NCBI RefSeq assembly: GCF_001632365.1
Contig: NW_024468522.1
Span: 569,489 to 633,488 of the forward strand
Reading direction: 5' to 3'
Length of the DNA stretch: 64,000 nt
Origin: Laetiporus sulphureus 93-53
Taxonomy: Eukaryota > Basidiomycota > Agaricomycetes > Polyporales > Laetiporaceae
Shown here: positions 12,252 through 23,500 of the stretch, one piece after another
How the letters are laid out: each line of letters opens with the position of its first letter
Position numbering within the stretch: the stretch's first letter is position 1
Program-made: the position numbers and the translations under genes
Notes under the pieces: model-generated
Seen by the model: the letters and a program-made list of their open reading frames with translations, nothing else
Databases searched by the model: none
What the model was told of the DNA's origin: nothing

Positions 12252-12913
12252 CTACTCCTTGGGTTTTCTTGCCTTCTTCTTCACCTTATCCTTACCCTTC
12301 TCTTCTTTCTCTTCTTCAGTGGGCTTCTTTGCAGGCTTGAAAACGTCTTCGTCCGCAATCTTGCCTTCCGCCCAGGCTTTCTGTACCTTTTCCTGGTCTT
12401 CTGGGAGCAGCTCATGGAAGCCATCGATTTCGTCCGCGATTTCGACCGATTTCTTTAGGTGTTTGATCACCATCGGCGTCGCACAGCCCCAGTGACGCCA
12501 TTTGCTACGAGTATGTGAGCAAGTGTATGAGGACCGTAAGATAACAGAGCAGAGAGTGATGCTTATATATTGATGGTGGAACTCGGACGGGTTACGAGAC
12601 GACGTACTACCACAGTTTCCCATCAGCGTAATTTTTGAGAGTTCCCAGCCTGAGCTCGCCCTTTGCAATGTCAGTGCCTGCATTCACTTATCAGGATCCA
12701 AGTAATCCGGGTGACTTGAGAAACTGACCCTTGCACAGCGTTCCTAGGGACACGCGATAAAAGTGATGAACGACGACAGCCACGAGACCTCACGCGTCAC
12801 GCACCGATGCACTTCGCCCTGCTGCTGGGAGAATATTCCAGCCGACGTTGACCAGCCTTCTCGCCATCTTCAGTATCCGACTTCTCGCGAGAGGAGATAG
12901 ATGGAAGCCGCAT
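12252..12913 (-). CDS. PARP-type zinc-finger protein, no RING
   Basis: Paralogue of 10371-11222 that ends soon after the PARP-type finger. Exons give AGQRRLEYSPSSRAKCIG, TLCKG, AKGELRLGTLKNY and WRHWGCATP, then the family linker FHELLPEDQEKVQKAWAEG. The tail is lysine-rich and ends KKKARKPKE, which is probably a nuclear localisation signal. The codon matching the start ATG of its neighbour is AAG here. The likely start is therefore the in-frame ATG at 12913 (MRLPSISS), which adds about 12 residues. Without the RING this has the common fungal layout. Likely function: nuclear DNA-break or DNA-structure binding, inferred from the domain only. Confidence 0.65.
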
Positions 12914-13684
12914 GGTTTGAGGTGAGGGTCGAGGGCACGAAGGTCGGAGGAGGCGACATTTTATTATAACGCGTGCAGGGTTCATAGCCTTCTGCTGAAA
13001 TACGCCTTCTTTCACAAGACTCGTTCAATTTATATCGAGCGTAGGACGCCTAGTGTACAGATTACAGAAGGCTCCAGGATTTAGCGTGCAATTGGCATGC
13101 GCAGATCTAGAGCTGATCTTAGGAGGTGCTCATTTCGCGCCACTCATTGCTCGCGCATCCGAACACGTTCAGATCCAAAGTCCGACGTCATTGTGGCTGA
13201 GCCTCGCAGCATTGACGGCGCTGTTCTCTCTGAATCTCTCATATTAATGGGCTTATATAACCTGGTTTCTGGCTTATTGTTGAAGAGCTCATAATACACA
13301 GCACCATATGAAATCCATATAATACCACTGAGCTGCTGAAGTGCAGAAATAAGCCTGCCACAGGGAAATCTTTCCCCAATGTTCGGGAAACTATACAAGT
13401 GTTTGACCGTTTGACGTATCTGCCATAGTTCCGAATCACTTCGACTCCAAGAGTCCGACCCGGCCGTCATTAGTGTGAAGTACATACATTGGAGCAGATG
13501 CGCGGGATGCGCCACACACAGTCGGCGGAGTCACGATCTGAGTCTCGATCGTTGTCATATACACTATTGATGTTGTTTAACAGCTATTCTGACTACGCAG
13601 CGAATGCAAACGAAACGAACAGATGGTGGTACCTCTATAAAGATATAGAACAGTCCGAAAAGTGCGTAAGAAATCTACACGTTT
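12914..13684. other. Intergenic in the duplicated block
   Basis: The 5' flank of the single-finger gene, resembling 11223-11480, followed by unassigned sequence. ORFs here show no family features. Confidence 0.45.
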
Positions 13685-13965
13685 ATGCGTAGATGTCTTA
13701 CGCTCGTTAGACTCGACATGCAGCCTGCTGCCTCAACGGTAACATCACCTTCCTGCAGACGCAACACCGCCCTGTTGGTCGCAAGCTCATTAATAACGCG
13801 ACTGCACAAAAACAAATTAGCCCCAACGCTCATCACAACGAGAAAGTTTCGCTCACAGGTCGCAGCATACGCGTCCACATGTCGTCGCCGTTGGTTGGTC
13901 GCAGGAGCGGCTCCTGCAATGCCATGACAGGCCCTTCGTAACATTCGAAGGCTTGTGCTGACGCT
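13685..13965 (-). pseudogene. RING-finger relic of unit 3
   Basis: The minus strand contains SWHCRSRSCDQPTATTCGRVCC, matching the RING of 10371-11222 with an inserted codon pair and with the zinc His changed to Arg. The expected intron and the following exon (LATN) can be aligned, but the CPVC box is frameshifted. No PARP-type finger was found upstream. I regard it as a dead fragment. Confidence 0.6.
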
Positions 13966-14928
13966 GCGACACTGCAGTACTGCCAGTTGCCGACGCACAG
14001 CGGAATGGTGTGGTCAAGTCTAACGCGTGTTACCGAACACGGCAAGCGTGGAACTCTCAAAATATTATTTGCAGACATGGACCGGTCGGGATCGAGAATG
14101 CGATGGGTTGAGGCACAGTGGTCTCCAGGATGAAACGGAGTCCTTTGATGATGGAGTAAGCCTGACACACGCGTCCGAATCACAGTCCTCCGTATGGGCA
14201 GAAGATGTGCTTAATTGACTGGTTGAATCAACCATCGAGGAGTTCGTAGTGCTGAATGGCCGGTATGCCGACACTATAAGGAACCTAGCCCGGAATTTAT
14301 GAGTATAGCATAGTACTCAGGTTTGCGGCTTGGTGCATTTGACATTTTCGATATTATGTACTGGTGTTGGAGGAGTAGCAACTCCATATGACTGTCGCGG
14401 GTCTGTATCTGAAGCACCGTAAATGAATAGCAGAAATCCGTGTAGCCAAGGTACGACATACGTCGATCCGAAGTCGACGCTATTGTTGCATACCGGGACG
14501 CAATCAATGATACACTCAAATCGGAGATCGGACGTGGTGAGCGTTTGCGAGGTTGCCGTTGGGGTTCACCGGGCACCTGGTGAAGGTATTATGCTCAGCA
14601 GCAAATGAGACGACAATAATTTATCCAGACTGACCAGGTTGACTCGCAAGCCGCAGGCGATCATGACCATTCGATTGGCACTAAAAGCAGTCAGCAGAGA
14701 AATTTCTTCACAAGCTGCATTTGGTGGCAACTTGCAACAAGTTGTCATACCGACTGGATAGGGAGGATTATTCACTGGTGCGAGACATGGTAATTGCTAA
14801 TTACCCGGATCAGTCAATGTAGACAAATGTTCAATCTCAGTATATCAAGCCAAACGCAATTCTCATCACTATACAGTTCGGAAAATCCTACATAGAAGCC
14901 GTTGCTCTGCTCCGCGCGCCAGCTAGCT
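13966..14928. other. Intergenic
   Basis: No supportable gene. Short ORFs on both strands lack motifs. It ends at the 3' end of the C2H2-RING gene. Confidence 0.45.
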
Positions 14929-16581
14929 CTACCTGGATTCCACTTGTAGACTCAATAGTATCGGATTGTTACATACTGGGCATTGCATGTTCGTCGTTAG
15001 CTCCTTGACGATACATCTTCATTCGTCGATCAGCATACCCTTCACGTTGCGGCGGGGACAAACATTAGACTGACCGGTGACAGAAGATATGTCCACACAT
15101 CGTCGCTGCTGGGTTGTCGCACGGGTCCCTCAGACAGCTCCTGCAGTGCCAAGACGGGCTTTTCATAATATCTGCTGTTCTTTCAGGCTCCGATGCCGTA
15201 GCGTCGCTGATAAGAGAGATGTGGGGATCAAGCGCTGAAAGAAAGATGTCACAGAACGACGTCAGTACCTTGGAAACAGCAGCTTATTAAATGTTGACCG
15301 ATCCGCACCGATCACTTCAATTGAAGGCGGTTGGTGCCCGTCGATTGACGAAGATGTTATTCGTGCTTGAGGGTCAATCTCCGTGATGGTGTTCTCTGGA
15401 GAATTCGCTGAAACTGATGGAGAGGCGATGCTGGGCGGCTGTGCAAAGCCAGGAGACGGTTGTCCGCTGGGCAACTCAGGAATGATGCTGCCATTCTCTA
15501 GCATGGAGTATTCGATAGCAGTCGCAGTGGACAGCATATTGGGTGTCATGGATGGACTCGATACGCTGGACAATCGTGAAGATGTATCACTCGAACGTTG
15601 ATATGACTTCTGATCGGGCGGCGTGGTTTCAATGCTCATAGACCTCGGTGATTGATGACAAGTAGGACTATCGATGCTATGTGGACATCAAATTGCGATC
15701 TGATGAGCCCTGTACCCATGATATAACGCTGACTACTAGCGCACCTGTTGAGATCGAGGCTCGGCGTCGGGTGAGTCATAAATGTTTCACCAGAAAATTC
15801 CTGATTTTGCGGTACTATGGACATGCTTAGCATTCCGCGAAACATGAGATAGTTCGTAATCTCACCACAAGACGATGCTGCTTGCACAGACGCGGTAGCA
15901 ACAGATAAAGCCAGCCCGGACACTGAAGCCGTCGGCTGGCTCTTGTTCACGTGGTTTGAATGGGAAGAGCGTAGATGCTATTCATTGCGGGAACAGCGCA
16001 TCAGTAAGACGCACCACATATCATTTGATCAAAGTAAGACTCCTTACCGCCTCAAACAGTGACAGTGTATTGAAACTGATGGAGCACGCACTGCACGTGA
16101 ACTGTGCCCTGCATATCCTATACTGCTGCTGCAGTTCCTCATGGAAGGATAGGTATGCAATTAGGTGCACATCCTTCATATGCTTGCATCCCAGAGGTGT
16201 CAACCCTAGGACCACAAGAAATTCGGGATCGCATACCGTAGACAACGCTGAATGATCCGCAAACGATTGGAAGCATCGAGAGCAGGAATATTGAGAGATC
16301 ATCTCGCCGTAGTGCCGCTGCCACTCGTGCTCGCTTGTGAAGGACCTGTTGCATTGAAAACATTTGAACCTTGAAGAGCTCGTCCCTTGGACTGGGATCC
16401 CAGCAGCGAGAGTGCTTTTCTGCTGAGACGTGCTACTCTGATGAAGCATCCCACCGCCCTGAAGCAACCGACGCTCTTTTGCATGGTGCTTCACTTTGGT
16501 GTGATCTTCACAACCACTGGTTGTTTTGAATTTCTTGTCACAGAAGGCGCAGGGGTATGGTTTGACCTTCTTCTTCTGCAT
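14929..16581 (-). CDS. C2H2 zinc fingers plus C-terminal RING
   Basis: A probable zinc-finger regulatory protein or ubiquitin ligase with an unusual domain order. From MQKKKVKPYPC the first exon encodes one full C2H2 finger and a second lacking its last His. Two more fingers become perfect C-x2-C-x12-H-x4-H only after removing introns: a 54-nt in-frame intron near 16190-16243 joins HSALST to HMKDVH, and another near 15977-16046 joins SLFEA to HLRSSH. A Ser/Pro/Thr-rich linker follows (15262-15950, with a further intron). The C terminus is a RING like that at 10380-10620: WHCRSCLRDPC, MCGHIFCHR, CIVKEL and CPVCNN, stop at 14929. The RING is closer to the neighbouring PARP-RING gene than chance allows, suggesting shuffling between neighbours. 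Confidence 0.65.
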
Positions 16582-17575
16582 AGCAGCAAAAATCTATCCT
16601 TCGCGAGGGACCTGGTCGCAGCTACCACGAAGTAGATGGCAGAGGAGATAAGCGGATGCTCTTAGAAGTCGACGTCGATAAGAAGGCACCGGCTGTGAAC
16701 TTCCAGGACAGGCAGGCAGAACCACGACCACCTGACTGGAAAGAGGGATGAAGCGTCCCGTGGCGATCCGGGACATATCGATCAGTATTACGTTCAACAC
16801 GAACTTCGACTTGATTTGCCGTGTAAAGTGCAGCCAATATTGAGTTCAAGGCTTATCTTGTCGCAAAGGAGCCACAGGTCTTATGCCTCCAGTGCATCGC
16901 AACATATCATGAAGACCTCCACTTCACGTAGGCTCTATGGATTCACGTCCCATCGTGTCTATGCAGTATCTCACCGCTTAGTTTCTTAACCATCTTTCCA
17001 ATGCCTTACCAGATCTTACTGTCTTAGTCTAACGGTGACGATTCTCCTCTGGCATCTTGGTGCTCTGATACTAGCCTTCTGGCACTGAGGCATAGCAAAC
17101 ATCTCGTGGAAAATATCAGATACATGTGCTATCAACCCTTTGTAGATGCGAAAAGCGACTCCTTACCGTTAGTATATTGCAGTTCATATTACGAACAACT
17201 GTGACCTTTTTCGCCTCTGGAATGTCGTGAAGACCATTAGAACATGCGAATCCCCCGGCCCAAAGTATTCAATTCATGCAAACAGGTCAGGGCACTTCCT
17301 CTTGTGCAGAAGAGGAAGAGTGATACTGGAGCCAAACTTCAGAGGCTGAGCCTATAGTACTTGAAGGAGTCCGAAGAGTAAAGAAGCGCGCGCCTACATG
17401 CTGGCACAACTGTCACGCGCATTAACACTTTAGCACCTTCAGCATCAGCATTTCAGTACTCGAGAAGCGCCGGCTGTCACCGGCGGCAGACCTTGCGAGC
17501 GCTTAGTTAGGAAGCGCTCGTATGAGAGCGGAAATGCGGCACTCTTAAACATTCCGTCATAGCAAAACTGATAAA
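16582..17575. other. Intergenic
   Basis: About 1 kb with no gene that can be supported on either strand. The first part is the upstream region of the C2H2-RING gene. Confidence 0.45.
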
Positions 17576-18281
17576 TGTTGGCTTTTGGGGCCTGGGAGGC
17601 ACTGTGGGATAGCAGTGGACCTCGGGGGCATCGGAGCCGGGTACAGGGGCTGCAGGAATGGCAGCCGGATAAGCACCGGGTGTGCGAGCTGTGCCACCTG
17701 CCCTGAAGTGGCATGGTTAAAAGAGAGGTAGTAAATGTAGCATTACCTTGCTCGTTTGTACCCAAATCCCAAGTGGTGTCATGAGTTATTGGACATGGCA
17801 CCGGTCTTGGCTGCCATTGTTCAACACAAACGAGCCATCGATACTCTGGGACTCTCCATTATACTCTGGGCTCTCATCTAGTCAACCTGGGCTGACCTTC
17901 TTCGATGCAACCAACACCATGGTGCCATGCACTGGGCCATTCAAGGTGCAAGCATGAGGGGCGGATGGTGGGCAGTGTAGGGAGGAGGCAGAGGTTGAGG
18001 GGGCGCTGGTACAAGGCACTGGGATAGGGTGTGTAGCGTCCATTGGAGAGTGGGGAGGGGAGAGGGGGCTGTCCTAGCCCGGGCGTGATTGTGAGCATGG
18101 GGCATGGCGGGAGGGACCCAAGATCCTTTGGGGGGACCTCAGACTGTGCGTGTCGAGAAGGCGACGTGGATGCAAGACCACACGCAAAGTGCCAGAGCCA
18201 GATCAGGGGGCGGGGCACATGGACAAGAGGGGCTGAGGCTGGAGTGGTTAGCTAGGGCTGAGGCAAGGCAGTGGGTGCAAC

Positions 18282-18549
18282 TGTTGGAAGGAGAGTGCGC
18301 GTGGCACTCAGGTATGCTCTTGTCGCAAGCGGGGAGAAGTGGCCGGTCGGACGGTCGGAGCGATGTGCCCTAGCAACGAGTGCGTGTCGTACGATAGAGT
18401 CCGACCGTGGCATTAGTCAATAAATAACGGACTGAGAAGATGTACATACCTCGGTAGTTTACTACGTCTAAACGACTCCAACGAGGTCCCTGGACAACGG
18501 ACTCGTCTTTGCTGTGCTCTCGCTGTGCTTAGACCAAGAAACTCCGAGA
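18282..18549 (+). repeat. 5' LTR of the gag-only element
   Basis: Starts TGTTGGAAGG and ends CTCCGAGA. It contains AATAAATAACGG near 18420, which could act as promoter or poly(A) signal. Preceded by the target duplication GCAAC. Confidence 0.85.
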
Positions 18550-18628
18550 TAAACTACCCCCATACCTTATTCTTTGGCCTCTGCTGCGTCTGCTCGCATT
18601 CTCCCTGTGCAACTGGCATCAACCTGAC

Positions 18629-19474
18629 ATGTCCGAGACAACCGAAACCACGAAGTTCCCTCTCTTGGGTGAGGGCAACTACGGCGAGTGGGTGATCAGG
18701 ATGGAAGCGGAGCTGATCAGGAAGGAGCTGTGGGAGGTGATGACGATTGAAACATCGCCACCGACGGATGCGACGGAGACGGAGGCAGCAGTGTGGCTGG
18801 AGGCGGAAAAGGCCAAGCGCTTGACGACCAAGATGGCGAAAGCGCGGGCGGAAATGGTGCTGCGGGTATCGGCAGGGCAGCTGGTGCACCTGGTGAGTCG
18901 TGACCCTATGGAGTGCTGGGCGACTCTGGTGCAGGTGCACCGAGCGTACGGTTTGCGACCCGACTGGCGATGCGGCGATGCTTCTACAGGGCGGTGAAGG
19001 GCCCCGACAAGGCGATGTCAGCGTGGATCGGGTGGGTGAAGAAAATGGCCGCAGATCTGGAATATGCCGGAATCAAAGTAGAAGAAGAGGACATGGTGTT
19101 GGGACTCACCATGGGCCTTGGAGAACACTACGACCAGCTCGTAGTCACGCTCGACTCGATCCCACCCAAACAGCTCACCGTCGCAAATGTTACAGCGAGA
19201 CTTCTGAACGAGGAGACCCGCCAGAAGGATACGGAGGATGACCGGGATGCGGTGGCCATGATGGCTAAGGCTGGGAAAGGGAAGTGGAAGGCGGCTGCAG
19301 GGGGGCGAGAAGCGTAAGTGCTTCAAGTGCGGAGGAATAGGGCACGTACGGAAGGACTGCCCGACCAAGTCGGATGATGGCAAGGACGACTCGGATGACG
19401 AGGAAGGGAAGCCGGACAACAAGGGTGCGAAGGCCAAGGTGGCGTATACTGACGGCCACATTCGCCTATTCTGA
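18629..19474 (+). pseudogene. Retroelement gag with CCHC knuckle, two frameshifts
   Basis: A Ty1/copia-type Gag. It opens MSETTETTKFPLLGEGNYGEW, the usual start of this family, and continues through DPMECWATLVQVH. A one-base shift near 18950 moves the frame, which then reads FATRLAMRRCFYRAVKGPDK, MSAWIG, LGLTMGL and TARLLNEE. A second shift in the G-run near 19303 gives a zinc knuckle C-x2-C-x4-H-x4-C (CFKCGGIGHVRKDC) and an acidic tail. The knuckle would bind RNA in the particle. As it stands the full protein cannot be made without frameshifting; decay is the simplest explanation. Confidence 0.75.
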
Positions 19475-19502
19475 CGGCTTGACGACGGCGATCAAGGGGG
19501 CG

Positions 19503-19770
19503 TGTTGGAAGAAGAGTGCGCGCGGCACTCAGGTATGCTCTTGTCGCAAGCGGGGAGAAGTGGCCGGTCGGACGGTCGGAGCGACATGCCCTAGCAATGA
19601 GTGCGTGTCGTACGATAGAGTCCGACCGTGGCATTAGTCAATAAATAACGGACCGAGAAGATGTACATACCTCGGTAGTTTACTACATCTAAACGACTCC
19701 AACGAGGTCCCTGGACAACGGACTCGTCTTTGCTGTGCTCTCGCTGTGCTTAGACCAGGAAACTCCGAGA
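19503..19770 (+). repeat. 3' LTR of the gag-only element
   Basis: Same 268-bp length as the 5' LTR. Differences are G/A or C/T only. Followed by GCAAC. Confidence 0.85.
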
Positions 19771-20577
19771 GCAACTGGGCTGGGTTTGGCAGCGAAATGC
19801 GCAGGGCAATGCGGGCTGGGCCGGACATGGCAGGGTGGGCATTGGGAGGAGCGCCTGTAGCCAGGGCACTATAGAAATGCGACAGAACCAGGGAGTGCTG
19901 GTTAGGGCGGAAGGTCTAGGAAATCGTGGTGCAGCAAGGGTGTTAGCCAGCTGGCACCTTCCCATCTCATGGGTGCAAAGGGAGTGAGAGGCTGGTGAGG
20001 CCACAAACGACTGGGGCCTTGGTACTACAGGTGCGTACTTATATGCTTTTCCACCCTTCCGTACTCGCCCGCTCCGTTTCCAGGTACCGCCTGCGACGCG
20101 TTTCAGCCGTCGCTTGGCGCTCGTCCCTCCCGACGCGTTGAGCGCGTTCTACCGACAGTGCCGTCGGTCGGCCACTTCCAACAGAAGGAGCTGCAGACAA
20201 GGCAGCTGGTTAGGCGGCTGGCTCGAGGGGGCGTGTTGGCTTTTGGGGCCTGGGAGGCACTGCGGGATAGCAGTGGACCTCGGGGGCATCGGAGCCGGAA
20301 AAGGGCGATCGGACAACCTCCTATGTTATGTAAGCGGGAAAGTGTGCAGTCATGGTATAGCCAAATAACATTCTGTTATTTGGAACAACGGCAGCATCAA
20401 AGCCATCCAACACACAACCAGAGTGCGCATCACAACGCAATCGTCGAGCCCAGATACGTACCTGCTCCGTTAGATTCCCTTTGTATTATATCCAGCCATC
20501 CTTGACAAATACAGTTTGAAATGAGATCTCTTAAACCTGCCTGAGCAGCATTTAGCGCAAGCTCAATCGCTATATCT

Positions 20578-23500
20578 CTAGATATATATAGGCAGCGTCG
20601 GGTTCAGTCCTTTCCAATCGACGCCTTGCACAAAGACTTTCTCATCGATTAAAAAGTCCTATACGAATGTGAGCGCTGCACACGAACGACCATCGAATCG
20701 GACAGTCTCACCAGTGGACATTCAACAAGCGAGCCTCTGACTTTCGAAAGCCGGTCCTTCACACGCTCGATAGGAATCTCAGGGGCGACGTGGCCAGGCA
20801 TGTTCTTGGGAATATACCGCTTTAATTGCGAAAGTCAAATTCATCAAATACCCGTCGTCAAGAAGCCACTTACCCAATATGCATTCCAGTCCCGCGTGAG
20901 GTTCGTCGGGACGGGACGGAAGATCTCAGTGAAGATATCTCGATTATGCTTAGCTGTCTCGTTCCACAATCTCTCAGTCTCCTCCGATAGAGGATCCGCG
21001 ACCATGTAGTCCTCTTTGTCGAACGTCTCGTCGCTATTGGGATGCGGCGCTGGGCGCATGAACGAGGTAACCTCCTCAATATCGTCGCAGAAGTGGGGAG
21101 CAATGAGACCGAGGTGTTCTACGTCCCATCAGATGATAACGAAAACTCCGGAGTCAGAGGATGAGGACTCTTACCTCGGTACAGCTTCCGCCTGAGAGAC
21201 GCAGCAAAGCGGCTTGCCATATAGGGCTTGCCGTCCATTGTTGTAGGGATCATATCCTCGTCCTCGATGACCAGGGCGATCTCAGAATCACCATCTCCCT
21301 AAAACATCATGGCATGAGCGCACCGAAACATGCACAAAGCCAACCGGCGTACCTTTTGACTTCGGTCATTTATGTTCGCTGAGCCGATCTTACATGCAAT
21401 CACTGATCAGAACCAGAACGGACAGCGAAGGAGAGGACTTACAATAACCCGGCGATCATCCACGATCATAAGCTTCGAATGGATATACAGCAGCTCCGAC
21501 ACATACGCTGCCTTCTCCTCCTCCGGGGTGCCCAACCACTTCTCTTCCAACAAGCTGGTCTTGTCATGGAGCATATGCTGCACCACATTGTCCGCCACTG
21601 ACTCGTCGCTCCGGAGCTTCGACGCGGCTTCCTTCCAGCGCCACAGGATATCGTGCGCCTCCTGGTATGATTTCGGGAGCGGATACGTTTCCGTTTTCAT
21701 CTCCGGTCTGGGAGGCCCCGCTGCGGACGTTTCCTCGCTGAGTGTGCCCGTAGGGAGAACGACAGTGAGGTTCGCGGGCGCATCCTTCTCCTCTCCTGGA
21801 CCCACCCAGAGGCGGGCGACAGCTGCCATGGCTTGATGGAACCTGACGCTGCTAATCTGCTCAATCTGGCTCAAATATGATGCTGAGAAAATAGAATGTT
21901 GGCATTGAGTACTGAACGCAGATAGAAGGATGAAGAGATCGCACTATATGGAGCATTGATGCGGTCATAGGCCCTCAGGTGGTAAAATCGGATGTAATTC
22001 TCTCTGTAGGCGGATTTGAGTGATACATCAGTCTTCTTGACGCAGCACTTACGGCTCGAAGCCTGCCCTTCTGATCTCCTCATAGATGCTGTGTCCGCCA
22101 CGGTTCATCGTCCTGTACTGTGCAGCCATGATAGTCTTGATAGCCGTCTCCTCCTTCACTGAGCTGATGGATCAGCGGTTACATATACATTGGGAAACGT
22201 CAGTTTTCTACCTGGCCCTGCGAATCCTGGGACCTCCGGAATGAGAATGACAACCTAACAATGTCACTTAACGAAAGCATACAAAGACTGGTCGACAACA
22301 GCACTTGCCTTGAACTTGACTCCCTCCCGCGCAGCCCTGAGAATGCGCGCAACAAGCGCAGCAGCAATCTGATTCTTAATCGGGCCCTCTTTCTGCGTGT
22401 TCGAAATGCTGAAAGCATTAAGGCTGTAAGGCGAACCAGCCTGCCAATCATGGCAGGAGGAAACTTACAAGAATTGATTCTCTGCGATGTGTGAGTCAGC
22501 TAAACTGAGCACCATATATGAATGCATTTTTATGCATGCTCACCGATATAGATGTAGTGAGAAGCCTCCATGATCAACTGGCAGTCTGTTCTCCTTTCAT
22601 TAGCTATCTTCGCTTTGTCTCCCCCGTCCCACCTCAAGAGAGACAGAGGCTACCACACGCTCACTCACAGGCATTCTGAATACTATGCTCCGTCAGCACG
22701 CCATGGCTCCAGTCGCTCACGCTTCGCACCGCCTGTACGCGGCATGTCCCGTTCGGCGGGCGAGGATATAGCTTGGGGTCGTCAAGCTGGTCGAGCACCT
22801 CGTGCCGATGGATCCCGTGGAAGCGCTGCCGGAAGTCCCGTCCTATTTCGCGCCATTTATCACGATGAGGATGACCTGAGAAAACACGAAAGGTCAGATG
22901 TATCACGTCTGCGGTGTAAAGAAAGGCAGGAGCGGGCGAAACGCCTGGAGATACACACGTCTTCTTTCCTCATCCGGAGTGGGTGGCTCTTCTTCTTCTT
23001 CCTCTTCTTTAGGCAAGGCGAGCCAATCGTATCGGCTGAGGTCGAGCGGCATCAGGGACTATGAGTATGCAGTCGCAAGCCTCGACACTTACTGTTCCTT
23101 TTCGTACTGTACAGAGAACCGTGAGTCGGAGATACAGAAGACGAGAGATGGAGGAAGTACACGAACCTTGCGCAATTTGACTTCGTTCCACCGTTCTACG
23201 AAGTGCTGCACCAAATCAAGCACGGCTGGACCGCACAATGTTGTGTGTACCTACAGGTTATCAATATACATTGCGAACAGACATTCCGCAATGATACGCA
23301 CATCATGCCATGGCATTCTCGCCGTCTCGAGCACACTGAGTCCATTGTTCACGTAATCCTTGACGTCTTTAAAGTCAAGGATGCGCGCATTGTTATAGTC
23401 CTGGCCAGGAAACACGATATTACGTGGATCCGCCGGGTGCACGTCCGCGAGCGGGTGTGCGGGCAAGTCCCAGCGTCCGTAGCACAGGTCGAGCCCACCG

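Larger units (their letters stand above)
10070..13965. repeat. Decayed tandem duplication of a zinc-finger gene unit
   Basis: Three diverged units lie head to tail. Their 3' flanks resemble one another at about 10100-10330, 11520-11710 and 13560-13700: shared words include CAGTCGCCTTGG (first two), the AGATAGAGCAGTCC type and CTTACGCTCG/CTTGCGCTCG. Each is followed by a RING-encoding segment on the minus strand (intact at 10380-10620, decayed at 11697-11990 and 13685-13965). Units 1 and 2 also keep the PARP-type finger and a similar 5' flank (11340-11430 and 13020-13110). Unit 3 keeps only the RING part. Boundaries are approximate. Confidence 0.6.
18282..19770 (+). mobile_element. Gag-only LTR retroelement (TR-GAG-like), copia-type
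   Basis: Two LTRs of exactly 268 bp (18282-18549 and 19503-19770) enclose 953 bp and the whole is flanked by a 5-bp target duplication, GCAAC, at 18277-18281 and 19771-19775. The LTRs differ at 8 sites and all are transitions. The interior encodes only a gag-like protein; no protease, integrase or reverse transcriptase fits. The tract AAGGGGGCG before the 3' LTR is a plausible polypurine primer. The element must depend on a relative elsewhere for enzymes, as do the TR-GAG elements described in plants. Confidence 0.85.
17576..20298 (+). mobile_element. Older LTR-type element, interrupted
   Basis: A 65-bp direct repeat starting TGTTGGCTTTTGGGG lies at 17576-17640 and again at 20234-20298, with about two differences. 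The second copy is preceded by GAGGGGGCG, a tract matching the one before the 3' LTR of the nested element, so it looks like the start of a 3' LTR. The two copies diverge after 65 bp, so the LTRs are truncated or rearranged. The interior (17641-18276 and 19776-20233) is GC-rich with no recognised pol domain. An open plus-strand frame before the nested insertion continues in phase beyond it when the insertion and one target copy are ignored. Confidence 0.5.
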
